Assembly: GCA_029556615.1 (NCBI GenBank)
Contig: JAKQDD010000176.1
Span: 124,001 to 188,000, forward strand
DNA: 64,000 nucleotides
Direction: 5' to 3'
Source of the DNA: Verrucomicrobiota bacterium
Lineage (GTDB): Bacteria; Verrucomicrobiota; Verrucomicrobiia; Limisphaerales; J093
Part shown: positions 1-8,742 of the stretch, piece after piece
Position numbering within the stretch: position 1 is the first letter of the stretch
Layout: every line of letters begins with the position of its first letter
Program-made: the position numbers and the translations under genes
The notes under the pieces: model-generated
The model's input: the letters and a program-made list of their open reading frames with translations, nothing else
The model's database searches: none
What the model was told of the DNA's origin: nothing

Positions 1-674
1 ATCGGATAGGCGGGATGGACGGCCGGGGGCGGCCGCTGACGACTCACCAGATTCTGAGTCTGCTGCTGGAGCACAGGCTTGTGCGGCGCGGGGGTCGGGG
101 GCGGGTGGTGAAGGCCCTGACGACGACGTCGATGGTGGATCGGATTTGTGCGGAGCACAACCTGCCGCTGACGGTGACCGGCGTGGGGTTCAAACACCTG
201 TGCGCGGAGATGGTCAAGGGGGACGTGCTGCTGGGCGTCGAGGAGAGCGGCGGCGTGGGTTTCCCTGAGCATCTTCCCGATCGGGACGGCATTGCGGCCG
301 GCCTGGTGTTTCTCGAGATGCTGGCGATCGAGGGGTTGTCCGTGGGCCGGTTGCTGCGTCGGCTCGAGCGGCGGTATGGACCTCATCATTATGGGCGGCG
401 GGATCTCGCGTTCCCGCGCGAGCGGCTCGAAGACCTCATGGCGTTGTGCCGCGCCCATCCGCCGGACCGGCTCCTGCGGTCGCCGGTGGCGCGGGTCGAC
501 ACGTTTGACGGCGTCAAGTACACCGCGGACGACGGGACATGGCTGATGCTGCGGGGGTCGGGGACGGAGCCGGTGGTGCGCGTCTACGCGGAGGCTCGGA
601 GCGTGGGGAACGCGGACCGCCTATTGGACTGCGGTGAGCGCATGATGAAGCGCGTGCTGACTTCGGGCCGGTGA
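1..674 (+). CDS. Phosphoglucomutase/phosphomannomutase family protein, C-terminal part (5' truncated by window edge)
   Basis: The frame is open to the window edge. The first visible residues (RIGGMDGRGR) match the end of the metal-binding DGDADRIG-type loop of alpha-D-phosphohexomutases, so the ATG at 15 is not the true start. Domain III is marked by the sugar-binding loop GVEESGG, and the C-terminal phosphate-binding loop by RGSGTEP. The enzyme family interconverts hexose 1- and 6-phosphates in the cytoplasm through a phosphoserine, which lies upstream of the window. The substrate (glucose, mannose or glucosamine phosphate) cannot be decided from this part. It is followed by a convergent fucosidase gene. 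Confidence 0.9.
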   Translation, partial: RIGGMDGRGRPLTTHQILSLLLEHRLVRRGGRGRVVKALTTTSMVDRICAEHNLPLTVTGVGFKHLCAEMVKGDVLLGVEESGGVGFPEHLPDRDGIAAGLVFLEMLAIEGLSVGRLLRRLERRYGPHHYGRRDLAFPRERLEDLMALCRAHPPDRLLRSPVARVDTFDGVKYTADDGTWLMLRGSGTEPVVRVYAEARSVGNADRLLDCGERMMKRVLTSGR

Positions 675-691
675 TGGGACCCCTCGCGCTT

Positions 692-750
692 GGTCCCTCT
701 CCCCACTCCTTCGTCGCGGGGCGAGGAAACACCTGGTGCGCGGACTTGAT
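692..750 (+). repeat. Repeat family B, diverged copy
   Basis: A C-rich then G-rich stretch (CCTCTCCCC...GGGGCGAGG) ending in GTGCGCGGACTTGATG. It resembles, with mismatches, two better copies at 26423-26494 and 58428-58487, which share the C-rich/G-rich arms and the tail GCGCGGACTCGAT. It lies in the 170-bp gap between two convergent genes and could form a hairpin. The homology is weaker than for the other two copies. Confidence 0.5.
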
Positions 751-844
751 GGGGCAAGCCAAGTGTGGAGGCCATCGGCTCCCTCCGACCCCTGGAAGGG
801 GTGCAGGCCGTGGGCATGGGGAGCGGAGAGAAACAAGAGAGGAC

Positions 845-2539
845 TCAGCGTCCGGGCGGGAACAGTTGGAGTTCGTTGAGGGTGGGGCCTTCGGTGGCCT
901 CGAGGATGTTGAGGCGGAAGACCCGGGCGGTAACCGGCGGGAAGCTCTTGTTGTAAGCGTTGCCGAGGGTTGTTCCTGTCAGGCAGGCTTTCCAGGTCTC
1001 GCCCTCGAGGTACTGGAGTTCGAATCGGCGGACGCGTCCTGAGAAGGCCTCATCGACCTTGAGGCGTCCGACGGCGGTGGGTTTGCCGAGATCGACTTCG
1101 ATCCAGGCGGCATGGGTGCCGCCGTCGGTGGCCCAACGGGTGGTGTCGTCGTCGTCCATGGCGCGGGAGGCGGCGTATTCGCGTTGACCCTGGTGGACAT
1201 TGGACGCCCGGGCGGGCTTGCCGGCGGCGAGGGAGGCGGAGGCCAGGCTGACGGGAGGGAGCTCGGACGCGGGTCCGTCGAGGTCAAGTGTGACGACCGT
1301 GTCAATCGTTTGCCAGCTGGCGGGGGGCAGATCGAGGGTGAGGCGTTCCGGTGTTTGTTGGACTCCGACGGCGGTGCCATGATGGAGGAGGGTGGCGGCC
1401 TTGACACGGTGTTTTAATGGCGGGAAGTCGAGAGGCCGATCTGATGGCTGGAAGAGGTGGAGGAAGACGGTGTTGCCTCGGCGGGTGCTGGCCCCCCAGG
1501 CTCCTGGTTTGAAGGGGCCGCCGCGGGTGCCGTAGATACTGGAGCCATGGCGGGCGAGCCAGGCGCCCATTTCGCGGAGCCGATCGACCTGGCGCGGCTC
1601 GATCCGTCCATCGGGCATGGGGCCGACATTGAACAGGAGGTTGCCGTCGCCTCCGGCGCATCGGACGAGGGTATGGAGGCATTCCTCGAGGGACTTGAGG
1701 CGGTCGTTGGGTTTCCAGGCCCACTGGTGGCAGATTGTGATGCAGCTTTCCCAGGGGCGGTCGATTTGGAACTTGCCGACCTGTTGTTCCGGCGTGTCGA
1801 AGTCCTCGGGGAGACCGGTGCGATTGTTGACGAGGATGGCTGGTTGGAGGCTGCGGATGATGTGGACGAGGCCCTGGCCGTCGTAGTCGGCCGCCGATTT
1901 GCCGAGGCCATCGAACCAGAAGATGTCGAGCCGTCCGTAATTCGAGCAGAGCTCGCGGACCTGGGCGCGGAGGTAATCCAGATAGCGGTTGTGGCGGTCG
2001 GGGGTGAACGCGTCGGGGTGATGCCAATCGGGCTGGGAATAATAGAGGCCGAACCGGAGGCCGGCCTCATGGCAGGCGTCGGCGAGCTCCTTCACCACGT
2101 CGCGCCGGAAGGGGCTGGACGGGTTGGTGATCTTGTGATCACTGACGGCGGTATCGAACATGCTGAAGCCGTCGTGGTGGCGGCTGGTGAAGACGAGGTA
2201 CTTCATGCCTGCGGCCTGGGCGAGGGCGACCCATTCCCGGGCGTTGAACCCGGTGGGATTGAACTGTTTGAAGAGGTTGTCGTAGACATCGGCGGGCACT
2301 TCCGAGCCTCGGGAGCCGTAGCCGCGCCGGTCGCCGCCTCGGGACCAGCCGATTTCGGTCCCTTTCAAGCTGACCGGTCCCCAATGGATGAAGAGGCCGA
2401 AGCGGGCGTCGCGCCACCAGGCGAGGCGAGCGTCCCGTTCGGCCGGGGACTCGGGCGATGCGGCGGGGAGTGCAGCGGTGTGGAGACATGCCGCGACCGC
2501 GAGGACGGCGACGAGGATTGCGGAAGACGATGGCTTCAT
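845..2539 (-). CDS. Secreted GH29 alpha-L-fucosidase with C-terminal F5/8-type C (CBM32-like) domain
   Basis: A 564-aa protein from the ATG at 2539. The track ORF extends 146 codons further, but that part is low-complexity and the signal peptide (MKPSSSAILVAVLAVAACLH) begins at this Met. The GH29 catalytic barrel covers about residues 38-350, with WWRDARFGLFIHWGP near the start and the nucleophile-type motif LDIFWFDG (Asp about 210). A galactose-binding-like F5/8 C domain fills about 430-560. GH29 enzymes release L-fucose from glycans by a retaining mechanism, and secretion suggests action on external or periplasmic polysaccharide. The sulfatase at 26722 fits use of fucosylated or sulfated glycans, but it is not adjacent. 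Confidence 0.92.
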   Translation of the reverse strand: MKPSSSAILVAVLAVAACLHTAALPAASPESPAERDARLAWWRDARFGLFIHWGPVSLKGTEIGWSRGGDRRGYGSRGSEVPADVYDNLFKQFNPTGFNAREWVALAQAAGMKYLVFTSRHHDGFSMFDTAVSDHKITNPSSPFRRDVVKELADACHEAGLRFGLYYSQPDWHHPDAFTPDRHNRYLDYLRAQVRELCSNYGRLDIFWFDGLGKSAADYDGQGLVHIIRSLQPAILVNNRTGLPEDFDTPEQQVGKFQIDRPWESCITICHQWAWKPNDRLKSLEECLHTLVRCAGGDGNLLFNVGPMPDGRIEPRQVDRLREMGAWLARHGSSIYGTRGGPFKPGAWGASTRRGNTVFLHLFQPSDRPLDFPPLKHRVKAATLLHHGTAVGVQQTPERLTLDLPPASWQTIDTVVTLDLDGPASELPPVSLASASLAAGKPARASNVHQGQREYAASRAMDDDDTTRWATDGGTHAAWIEVDLGKPTAVGRLKVDEAFSGRVRRFELQYLEGETWKACLTGTTLGNAYNKSFPPVTARVFRLNILEATEGPTLNELQLFPPGR

Positions 2540-2774
2540 ACATGCAGGGCGCCGGAACCGGTGCCGGCTGACTGGGGTGATGGGTGAGATGATGGGCTTT
2601 TCGGTGTTTGTCTTGATACTGCCTCGTGCGCGGACCTGCGGCAAGCAGAGTCGGCGGTCCCGGGGTTGGCGCGCGCAGGACCATGGCCGCCACCTTGGTG
2701 AGGAAAACGGCGCGCTCCGAACGCGGGCTGCATTCGGAGCGCGGATCAAGCCGCCGATCGCCGGCGGGGGTGTG

Positions 2775-3962
2775 TCAGTTCTCGCAGCGATAGTACTTCG
2801 CGGCATCCTTGGCGGGGATCGTGAGGGGACTCGCGCTCGGCAGTGCCACGTCCACGAACGGGCCTTCCGGCGCATCCGCCGCCTGGAGCCAGCCCGTGAA
2901 CGTGATTTTGACCTGATCTGGCTCCACCGGGTCGATGCGGAGCGTGGGGGTGGGAATTCCGTCCGGGCCCCAGACACGGATGTTCGAGACCAGGACGTAG
3001 CGGCCGAACTGGTTGCCGTTCATCCAGCACATGATGCAGTTGATGCCGCTCGTGGGATCGACCTCGCCCGGACACCGTCGCATGCCGAACTCGGGCATGG
3101 GCTTGTACCCGAGTTGGTCTTCGTAGTCGGGGTTGCCGTCGTACTTCGCGGTTTGCCAGATGTCTTCGCCGTCTCGCTGGGCGAAGTTGTCGTACGAATT
3201 GGCGTATCCCAGGTCCCCATTGAAGCCGTCGGCGACGTACATGACCGTTTTCATGTGCAGCACCTTGCCGTCCTTGAACTCGGGTCCGCGATCGAACCAG
3301 CTTCCACCGCCTCCGCAGGCACCCAACCCGTTGTAGCGGCAATCCTGACGCGAGCTCAGGCGGACGCCGGTGCTCAGCTCGCTGTATTTCCAGTTCGGAT
3401 TGCCGATCTCACCGTCTGCGGTCCGGTTCGCGTAATCCGCCAGGCCGAACCCGTGGTCGTACCCTGGCAACACTGCGTTGTAGTTGTTGTTGGTCGGATC
3501 GTAATCCGCCGGAATCTCGTTGGTGCAATGGAACTGCCAATCCCAGGTAACGGTGATGGGCCCGGTCATCTGCTTCGGGAAATCGATTTTCCAGAAATAC
3601 GTCATGGCATTGGTCCCGAAGTTGCCGTCAGACGCCACCATCATTTGTCCTCCGCCTGCCGCGGTGGTGTTGGTTGCGGTGACGATATACCAAGGCTCAG
3701 TCGCACCCTCGGGAAACCAGCTCTTGCCATTGTTCATCGGGCTGTAGGCCTCCGGTGAATACTCATTCGCCCAGACCCAGTCCCAGTCCGCATTCGCGTT
3801 CTCCCACTTTGCCCCGATGGACGGCTGGCCGATCATCCAGCCGTTCGTGTAGCCTTCCATGGCGGAGAATTTCGTCTTGTAGAGCAACTGGGCCTGGACA
3901 TCCACAGTGCTTAGGGCGAGCAAACCACACCCCAATAGCTTCAGGAACGTAGGTGTCTTCAT
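2775..3962 (-). CDS. Secreted protein of unknown function
   Basis: A 395-aa protein with a clear signal peptide (MKTPTFLKLLGCGLLALSTVDVQA). The mature part is rich in Trp, Tyr, Asn and Gly, has several Cys pairs, and looks like an extracellular beta-sandwich, possibly a carbohydrate-binding or glucanase-like fold. No catalytic motif was recognised. The last 60 residues (PTLRIDPVEPDQVKIT...SPLTIPAKDAAKYYRCEN) have the verrucomicrobial secreted-protein tail style also seen in the LamG protein at 28318. It lies upstream of the fucosidase on the same strand with a 235-bp gap, so it may be co-regulated but is probably not tightly coupled. Function is left open. Confidence 0.75.
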   Translation of the reverse strand: MKTPTFLKLLGCGLLALSTVDVQAQLLYKTKFSAMEGYTNGWMIGQPSIGAKWENANADWDWVWANEYSPEAYSPMNNGKSWFPEGATEPWYIVTATNTTAAGGGQMMVASDGNFGTNAMTYFWKIDFPKQMTGPITVTWDWQFHCTNEIPADYDPTNNNYNAVLPGYDHGFGLADYANRTADGEIGNPNWKYSELSTGVRLSSRQDCRYNGLGACGGGGSWFDRGPEFKDGKVLHMKTVMYVADGFNGDLGYANSYDNFAQRDGEDIWQTAKYDGNPDYEDQLGYKPMPEFGMRRCPGEVDPTSGINCIMCWMNGNQFGRYVLVSNIRVWGPDGIPTPTLRIDPVEPDQVKITFTGWLQAADAPEGPFVDVALPSASPLTIPAKDAAKYYRCEN

Positions 3963-4177
3963 ACTCTCTCAACCGGTGACCGCAGGTGATCGCATCCCCA
4001 TGAGGGATGCTCTTGTTGGATGTGTCGGAGCCTCTGGGGCGCACGGTCCTTCAGGGCGTGATACCACGAATCTGGCAGTGTGAATGACAGAGAAGAGTGG
4101 ACCCTGCTTCCCGGGGGTTCATTTGGTTGCGGGGGCAGTGTGCCGATTCCGGACCCGAACCACAAGGCAAAACTGGG

Positions 4178-4359
4178 CTAGAGTCCTCGACTTGTGAAAG
4201 GCGATGCGATTAGGTCAAGTTCGAGCCTCTGATGTTCCAAACCTCCCCGCCTTCCGTCGAGGGCTCTAGATGAGCGAGGCGCGGAAGAGGGGTGGGCAAG
4301 CACAGCAGGGTCTTCATGTGCCTGGGGACTCGACTGGGTCTGAGGCGGCGCCTCGCTAG
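4178..4359 (+). repeat. Repeat family A, full-length copy A1 (two inverted-repeat arms)
   Basis: It begins CTAGAGTCCTCGAC and ends GCGGCGCCTCGCTAG. Arm 1 pairs GAGTCCTCGAC with GTCGAGGGCTC. Arm 2 pairs AGCGAGGCGC with GCGCCTCGCT. CTAG occurs at both ends, 178 bp apart. It sits in the divergent intergenic region and ends 46 bp before the start codon at 4406, so it could influence that promoter or leader. Confidence 0.85.
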
Positions 4360-4405
4360 CGATTCTGCTGGCGATGGCTTTGGGGTTCTGGTTGTTTGGG
4401 GGGCG

Positions 4406-4966
4406 ATGAGGATCGAGAGTCGATGGCGATGGGCGCCGGGGTTGGTGCTGGCCTGGCTGGCGGCGGTTGGGGCGGCGGCTGGGCAGATGATTCCCATGGA
4501 CGTGCCGGGTCTGACTGCGCGCGCGGACGTGATCGTGCATGCCCAGGCGGTCAGTGCGACCTGTCTTCGGGATGAGCGCGGGCGGTTGGTAACGCGCGTC
4601 GAGGTCGAGGTTCGGGACGTGTGGAAGGGCCGGGTGCCGGGGGAGCGTTTCACGATCGTGCTGGCGGGGGGTACGCTGGGCAACCGGCGTGTGACGGTGC
4701 CCGGCCAGGCGCAGTATGTCCCGGGGGAGGAGTTTGTCGGCTTTCTCCGATGGAACGAGCGTGGGGAAGGGGTGACGGTGGGATTGAGCCAGGGCAAGTT
4801 TGCGGTGTCGCGCGATTTGGCGGATGGCGACGTGCGGGTGTGGAATCCGTTTCTGGGGGTGCCGGCGGGGTTGGGGGGTGAGGCGGGCGGGTCGCTGACG
4901 GCGAAGCGATCGGGCCAACTGACGCTGGGGGATCTGCATCGCCAGGTGGAGGCAAGCCGGCCATGA
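4406..4966 (+). CDS. Small secreted protein paired with the downstream metalloprotease
   Basis: A 186-aa protein from the ATG at 4406, chosen because a signal peptide follows (MRIESRWRWAPGLVLAWLAA). The track start at 4292 lies inside repeat A1 and is rejected. The mature domain has the pattern of a family of short exported proteins: LTARADVIVHAQAV, then alternating strands, GGTLGNRRVTVPGQAQ and GEEFVGFL. From memory, such proteins often sit beside matrixin-like proteases, as here. The stop overlaps the next start by 4 bp (ATGA), so the two genes are translationally coupled. A role as inhibitor, chaperone or co-secreted partner is only inference. Confidence 0.75.
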   Translation: MRIESRWRWAPGLVLAWLAAVGAAAGQMIPMDVPGLTARADVIVHAQAVSATCLRDERGRLVTRVEVEVRDVWKGRVPGERFTIVLAGGTLGNRRVTVPGQAQYVPGEEFVGFLRWNERGEGVTVGLSQGKFAVSRDLADGDVRVWNPFLGVPAGLGGEAGGSLTAKRSGQLTLGDLHRQVEASRP

Positions 4967-6762
4967 AGCTCCGTGGCGTGGTTTGGTGGGCTGGGGTTGG
5001 CCTGGCGGCGATGGCGGCGCAGGGGGTGAACGCGGCTGTCTTCGACGTGAATGCGAAGGGGGTGATGCGGCGTTGGGACCTGGTGAATCCGGCGTCGCAT
5101 GTGCCGGTGAACGCGCCGATTCACGTCAGCACGAATGCGGTGAATCCGGCGACGAAGGCGATCCGGTATTGCCTGGCATCGGACGCGTTTTCGGCGACGA
5201 ACCGGCTGGCGGAGTTGGATGCGGTGCGGGCGTCGTTTGCGATCTGGCAGTCGGTGCCGGACACGATCCTGAAGTTCGAGGAAGGGGGTCTGGTGGCGTC
5301 TCCGGGGGGGCAATTTGACGAAACGGACGGGACGAACGTTGTATTCTGGATCCGTGACACCTCGCTGTTGGGGGACACGGTGGATCCGACGAGCATGTTG
5401 GGGCTGACGTATTTGGCGACGGCGGACAACGTGATGGTGGGGGCGGACATTGTACTGAACGGCGAGGCGTTTTACGGTCCGCGGTGGTTCACGCGGTACG
5501 ATCAGCCGCCGGCGGACACGCGGTATCACTTTGTCGAGGCGATCGTGACGCACGAGATTGGCCATGTGATCGGGCTCGAGCACTCGCCGGCGGGGGGGAG
5601 CACGTTGTTTCATCGGGACTTTGCGGGGTTGGGCACGTATCTCGGTTTATCGGCGGACGACCGGTTGGGGGTGCAGGTGTTGTATCCGCGTGACGGGTGG
5701 GCGGCGATGCGGGGGCGGATCACGGGGACGGTGAAGATGGGAGGCGCAGGCGTGCTGGGGGCGATTGTGTGTGCTGAGGATGCTGCGGGGAATCTGGCGG
5801 GGGTGACCTTATCGAGGGCGAGCGGGGCGTATGAGCTGCCGGGGTTGCTGCCGGGCACGTACCAGGTGCGGGTCAGCCCGTTGGATCCGTCGTCGGACAC
5901 GAGCGTGTTTCTGGTCCGCGGGGTGGATCTCTATGACGCGGTCTACGCGGATGCGGAGGCGTTTTTCGAGCCGGTGGCGGGGACGGTGACGGTGACGGCG
6001 GGTGGGACGCGAACGGCGGACTGGGTGGTCACCGCCAGTGGGTCGCCGCTGCGGGTGGTGGGGATTCGCCGGGCGACGGCGTCGTTGACGCACGGGTACG
6101 TGGCGAACCAGACGGCGAGGATTGTGGTGGGGCAGAGCAACTACTACGCGGGGGTTTTTGCCGATTGGATCCCGGCGGATGCGACTCTCGAAGTCACGGG
6201 GGATGGCATCACGTATCAGGCCCTGGGGATCGCGACGGCCAGCGGATATCCGCTGATATACGGTCAGATCAGTGTCAGTTCGAACGCAACGCCGGGGCTG
6301 CGGACCTTTGTGTTACGTGGGGCTGGACACGTTGCGTATGCCAACGGCTTTCTCGAGGTCCTGCCCGCGGTGGTGGACATCAACGGGGACGGGCTCGAGG
6401 ACGCTTTCCAGCGACGGTACTTTTCGCCATGGACGAGAATCGAAGCCGGGCCGGGGATGGATCCGGACGGGGACGGCTTCAGCAACGGCTACGAGCATCT
6501 GGCGGAATCGGATCCGAGCCTTGCGACGTCGTTGCCGGTCGTCGAGATTGAGAGTGCGACGGTGACGGTGGAGGGGACGACGATCCGGTGGCGCAGTGTG
6601 CCGGGGGGCGAGTACCAGGTGTATGCACGGGACGCCTTTCATCCGTCGACGCCCTGGCAGCCGATTGGCGGTCGGGTGACGAGCAGCGGGGCGACGGCCG
6701 AGCATCGGGACACGGCGGCTACGCAGCACCTTCGGTTTTACCGGGTGTTGGCGTACCCGTGA
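4963..6762 (+). CDS. Secreted matrixin-like zinc metalloprotease with carboxypeptidase-regulatory-like domain
   Basis: A 599-aa protein with a signal peptide. The catalytic domain covers about residues 50-235 and carries HEIGHVIGLEHS (His197, Glu198, His201, His207), the HExxHxxGxxH zinc site of metzincins/M10. The usual Met-turn position appears to be Leu (GGSTLFHRDF). About 245-320 is a CarboxypepD_reg-like beta-sandwich (GRITGTVKMGGAGV...). Near the C-terminus are Asp-rich, calcium-binding-like repeats (DINGDGLED, MDPDGDGFSNGYEHL) and a final beta domain. It is translationally coupled to the upstream partner. Its 3' end overlaps the 3' end of the convergent MFS gene by 44 bp. Confidence 0.88.
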   Translation: MKLRGVVWWAGVGLAAMAAQGVNAAVFDVNAKGVMRRWDLVNPASHVPVNAPIHVSTNAVNPATKAIRYCLASDAFSATNRLAELDAVRASFAIWQSVPDTILKFEEGGLVASPGGQFDETDGTNVVFWIRDTSLLGDTVDPTSMLGLTYLATADNVMVGADIVLNGEAFYGPRWFTRYDQPPADTRYHFVEAIVTHEIGHVIGLEHSPAGGSTLFHRDFAGLGTYLGLSADDRLGVQVLYPRDGWAAMRGRITGTVKMGGAGVLGAIVCAEDAAGNLAGVTLSRASGAYELPGLLPGTYQVRVSPLDPSSDTSVFLVRGVDLYDAVYADAEAFFEPVAGTVTVTAGGTRTADWVVTASGSPLRVVGIRRATASLTHGYVANQTARIVVGQSNYYAGVFADWIPADATLEVTGDGITYQALGIATASGYPLIYGQISVSSNATPGLRTFVLRGAGHVAYANGFLEVLPAVVDINGDGLEDAFQRRYFSPWTRIEAGPGMDPDGDGFSNGYEHLAESDPSLATSLPVVEIESATVTVEGTTIRWRSVPGGEYQVYARDAFHPSTPWQPIGGRVTSSGATAEHRDTAATQHLRFYRVLAYP

Positions 6763-7984
6763 AGCGGGCACGGGCGGCGAGAGCCAATCCGGCGAGCATG
6801 AACAGGGCGCCGAGGAAGAAGGCGGCGCCGGGGACGTGGCAGGGGGCGTGGGGACCGATGAAGAACCCGAAGACGTGACTGGCGGCCGGGGGTCCGGCGA
6901 TTCCGGCCAGGCTGGCGAGGCTGGCGAGGGTTCCCTGGACCGAGCCCTGTTCATCCGGGTCGACCTGGCGTGTGATGAGCGATTGGACGGCGGGGCCGGT
7001 GATGCCGCCGAGGGAGCCGAAGACGAGGATGACGTAGATCATCCAACCGCGGTTGGCGAGGCCGTAGGCGGCGAGGGTGGCGGTGCTGATGGCGAGGCCG
7101 GTGAAGATGGCCCGGCGTTCGCCGAGCGCGGGCACGATTTGCCGGACGAGGACGCCTTGGACGAGGGCAGCCATGATGCCGACGATGGCGAGGGAGAGTC
7201 CGATTTGGGCGGTCGACCAGGCGAAGCGGTAGCCGGTGTAGAGCACCCAGGTGCTGTGGATGGCGGCGTGTCCCAGGTGCACCAGGAAGAGCGTGCCGGA
7301 CAAGCCGAGGACGACGGGGTGGCGTCGGAGGGCCAGGACCGAGCCGATGGGGTTGGCGCGGTTCCAGCGGATGGGGCGTCGCCGTTCGGGGGGGAGCGAT
7401 TCAGGCAGAATATACCAGCCATAGAGGGCGTTGACCATCGTCAGCCCTGCCGCGACGAAGAACGGCACGCGCAGTCCCAGGTGTCCCAGAACGCCGCCCA
7501 GGGCCGGTCCAAGGATGAAGCCCAGGCCGAAGGCGGCGCCGATGAGTCCGAAGTTCTGCGCCCGTTTTTCGGGGGGACTGACATCGGCGATGTAGGCGCT
7601 GGCGGCGCTGATGCTGGCGCCGGTGATACCGGCGATGAGACGTCCGATGAAGAACCAGAGGAGGGAAGGCGCGAACGCGAGCAGGAGGTAATCGGCGGCG
7701 GATCCGAGCAACGAGCCGAGAATGACGGGTCGCCGGCCGAACCGGTCCGAGAGGACGCCGAGGAACGGGGCGAACAGGAACTGCATGAGGGAGTAAAGGG
7801 CCGCGAGCCAGCCGTAGACACCGGTGGCGGCCGAGACATCACCGCCGAGGAACGTCTCGATCAGGCGGGGGAGGATGGGGATGATGAGGCCGAAGCCGAG
7901 GATGTCGAGAGCCAGGGTGACGAGGACGAACAGGATGGCGGGGGCGTGGCGCCGGTGGAGGTGGGAGTCTGACCCGGCGGTCAT
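6719..7984 (-). CDS. MFS transporter, Tet/TCR-like drug:H+ antiporter family
   Basis: A 421-aa inner-membrane protein with about 12 hydrophobic segments. MFS motif A is clear after TM2 ([16 protein letters not shown]), and motif C-like glycines ([16 protein letters not shown]) lie in TM5, the antiporter signature of the TetA/TCR group. The substrate is unknown; family members export tetracycline or other small molecules. Repeat A2 abuts the start codon 3 bp upstream and separates this gene from the hydrogenase operon on the same strand. The 3' end overlaps the protease gene tail to tail. Calling it a resistance gene would go beyond the evidence. Confidence 0.88.
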   Translation of the reverse strand: MTAGSDSHLHRRHAPAILFVLVTLALDILGFGLIIPILPRLIETFLGGDVSAATGVYGWLAALYSLMQFLFAPFLGVLSDRFGRRPVILGSLLGSAADYLLLAFAPSLLWFFIGRLIAGITGASISAASAYIADVSPPEKRAQNFGLIGAAFGLGFILGPALGGVLGHLGLRVPFFVAAGLTMVNALYGWYILPESLPPERRRPIRWNRANPIGSVLALRRHPVVLGLSGTLFLVHLGHAAIHSTWVLYTGYRFAWSTAQIGLSLAIVGIMAALVQGVLVRQIVPALGERRAIFTGLAISTATLAAYGLANRGWMIYVILVFGSLGGITGPAVQSLITRQVDPDEQGSVQGTLASLASLAGIAGPPAASHVFGFFIGPHAPCHVPGAAFFLGALFMLAGLALAARARFTGTPTPGKTEGAA

Positions 7985-7987
7985 AGG

Positions 7988-8168
7988 CTAGCGAGGCGCC
8001 GCCTCAGACCTGACGAAGTCGGCGATCCCGTGAAGCCTTCCTGCCTTTCCGGACCTTCTCTCCCGCGCCTCGCTAATGTAGAGTCCTCGACGGAAGGAGG
8101 CGAGGTCTGGAACCGCATCGGACGGAACTTGACCTGATGACAGCGAATTCCACATGTCGAGGGGCTAG
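7988..8168 (-). repeat. Repeat family A, full-length copy A2 (reverse orientation)
   Basis: Read on the minus strand it runs CTAGCCCCTCGACATGTGG ... GTCGAGGACTCTACATTAGCGAGGCGC ... GGCGCCTCGCTAG, with CTAG at both ends 177 bp apart. The left arm has a mismatch (CCCCTCGAC for GTCCTCGAC). It supplies the stop codon of the hydrogenase protease gene (TAG at 8165-8167) and ends 3 bp before the MFS start codon, so it fills the whole gap between two same-strand genes. Confidence 0.85.
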
Positions 8169-8659
8169 CGTGGCGCGCCTTCGCGGGGGTCGTGCGGGTG
8201 GGGATGGGGATCGTCGTGGGTGTTCAGGGGTTGGCTGAGGAGGGAGACGACGGCGTCGACAGCGGCGAGGGCTGCCTGTTCGGCATCGCGGGATGGGGCG
8301 AGGCCCAGATCGAAGGTGGTGCCGAAGATGCGGACGATCCAGGCGGGTGGGGCGTGGCCGAAAACGGCCTGGGCGAGGGCGAGGAGGCTTGGGGGTTGGG
8401 CGAGGTGGCCCAACGGGGTTCGGAGGTCGAGAGGTTCGAGGGGGCGGACATCGATGGACCCCGCGGGTCCTCCGAGAGCGGCGTCCACGAAGACGGCGCG
8501 ACTGGCGCGGGCGAGCGGTTCGGCGAGTTCCGGGGTCAACTGGAACACGACCCGAGTGGAGACGTTGGGCAGGTTGAGGGCCTCGACGGCGCGGGCGACC
8601 CGGGGGCCGATCGCGTCGTCGCCCCGCATTTCATTGCCGTAGCCGATGACCAGCTGCAT
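8165..8659 (-). CDS. hoxW: [NiFe] hydrogenase maturation protease (HoxW type)
   Basis: A 164-aa protein from the ATG at 8659, where the family's N-terminus begins (MQLVIGYGNEMRGDDAIG); the longer track start adds only Arg/Pro-rich sequence. GNEMRGDD and the later VDAALGG are the conserved nickel-sensing and acidic motifs of the HyaD/HycI/HoxW peptidases. These remove the C-terminal peptide of the large subunit after nickel insertion. It is the last gene of the hox operon, directly downstream of hoxH. The C-terminus is His-rich (HDDPHPHPHD), possibly metal-binding. Its TAG stop lies inside repeat A2, so the original C-terminus may have been altered by that insertion. Confidence 0.88.
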   Translation of the reverse strand: MQLVIGYGNEMRGDDAIGPRVARAVEALNLPNVSTRVVFQLTPELAEPLARASRAVFVDAALGGPAGSIDVRPLEPLDLRTPLGHLAQPPSLLALAQAVFGHAPPAWIVRIFGTTFDLGLAPSRDAEQAALAAVDAVVSLLSQPLNTHDDPHPHPHDPREGAPR

Positions 8660-8742
8660 TGCGGGGGCGATGCAACCTGAATGCGGGCGGCTTGGCAAGT
8701 GGCGCGTGGTTCGCTTAGGGCCGCCGCGGGCGTCGTCCGCGG

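Noticed and set aside
1457-2587. Long plus-strand ORF (376 aa) opposite the fucosidase
   Set aside because: Mirror frame of a GC-rich gene; composition dominated by Glu/Gly/Ala/Val and no motif.
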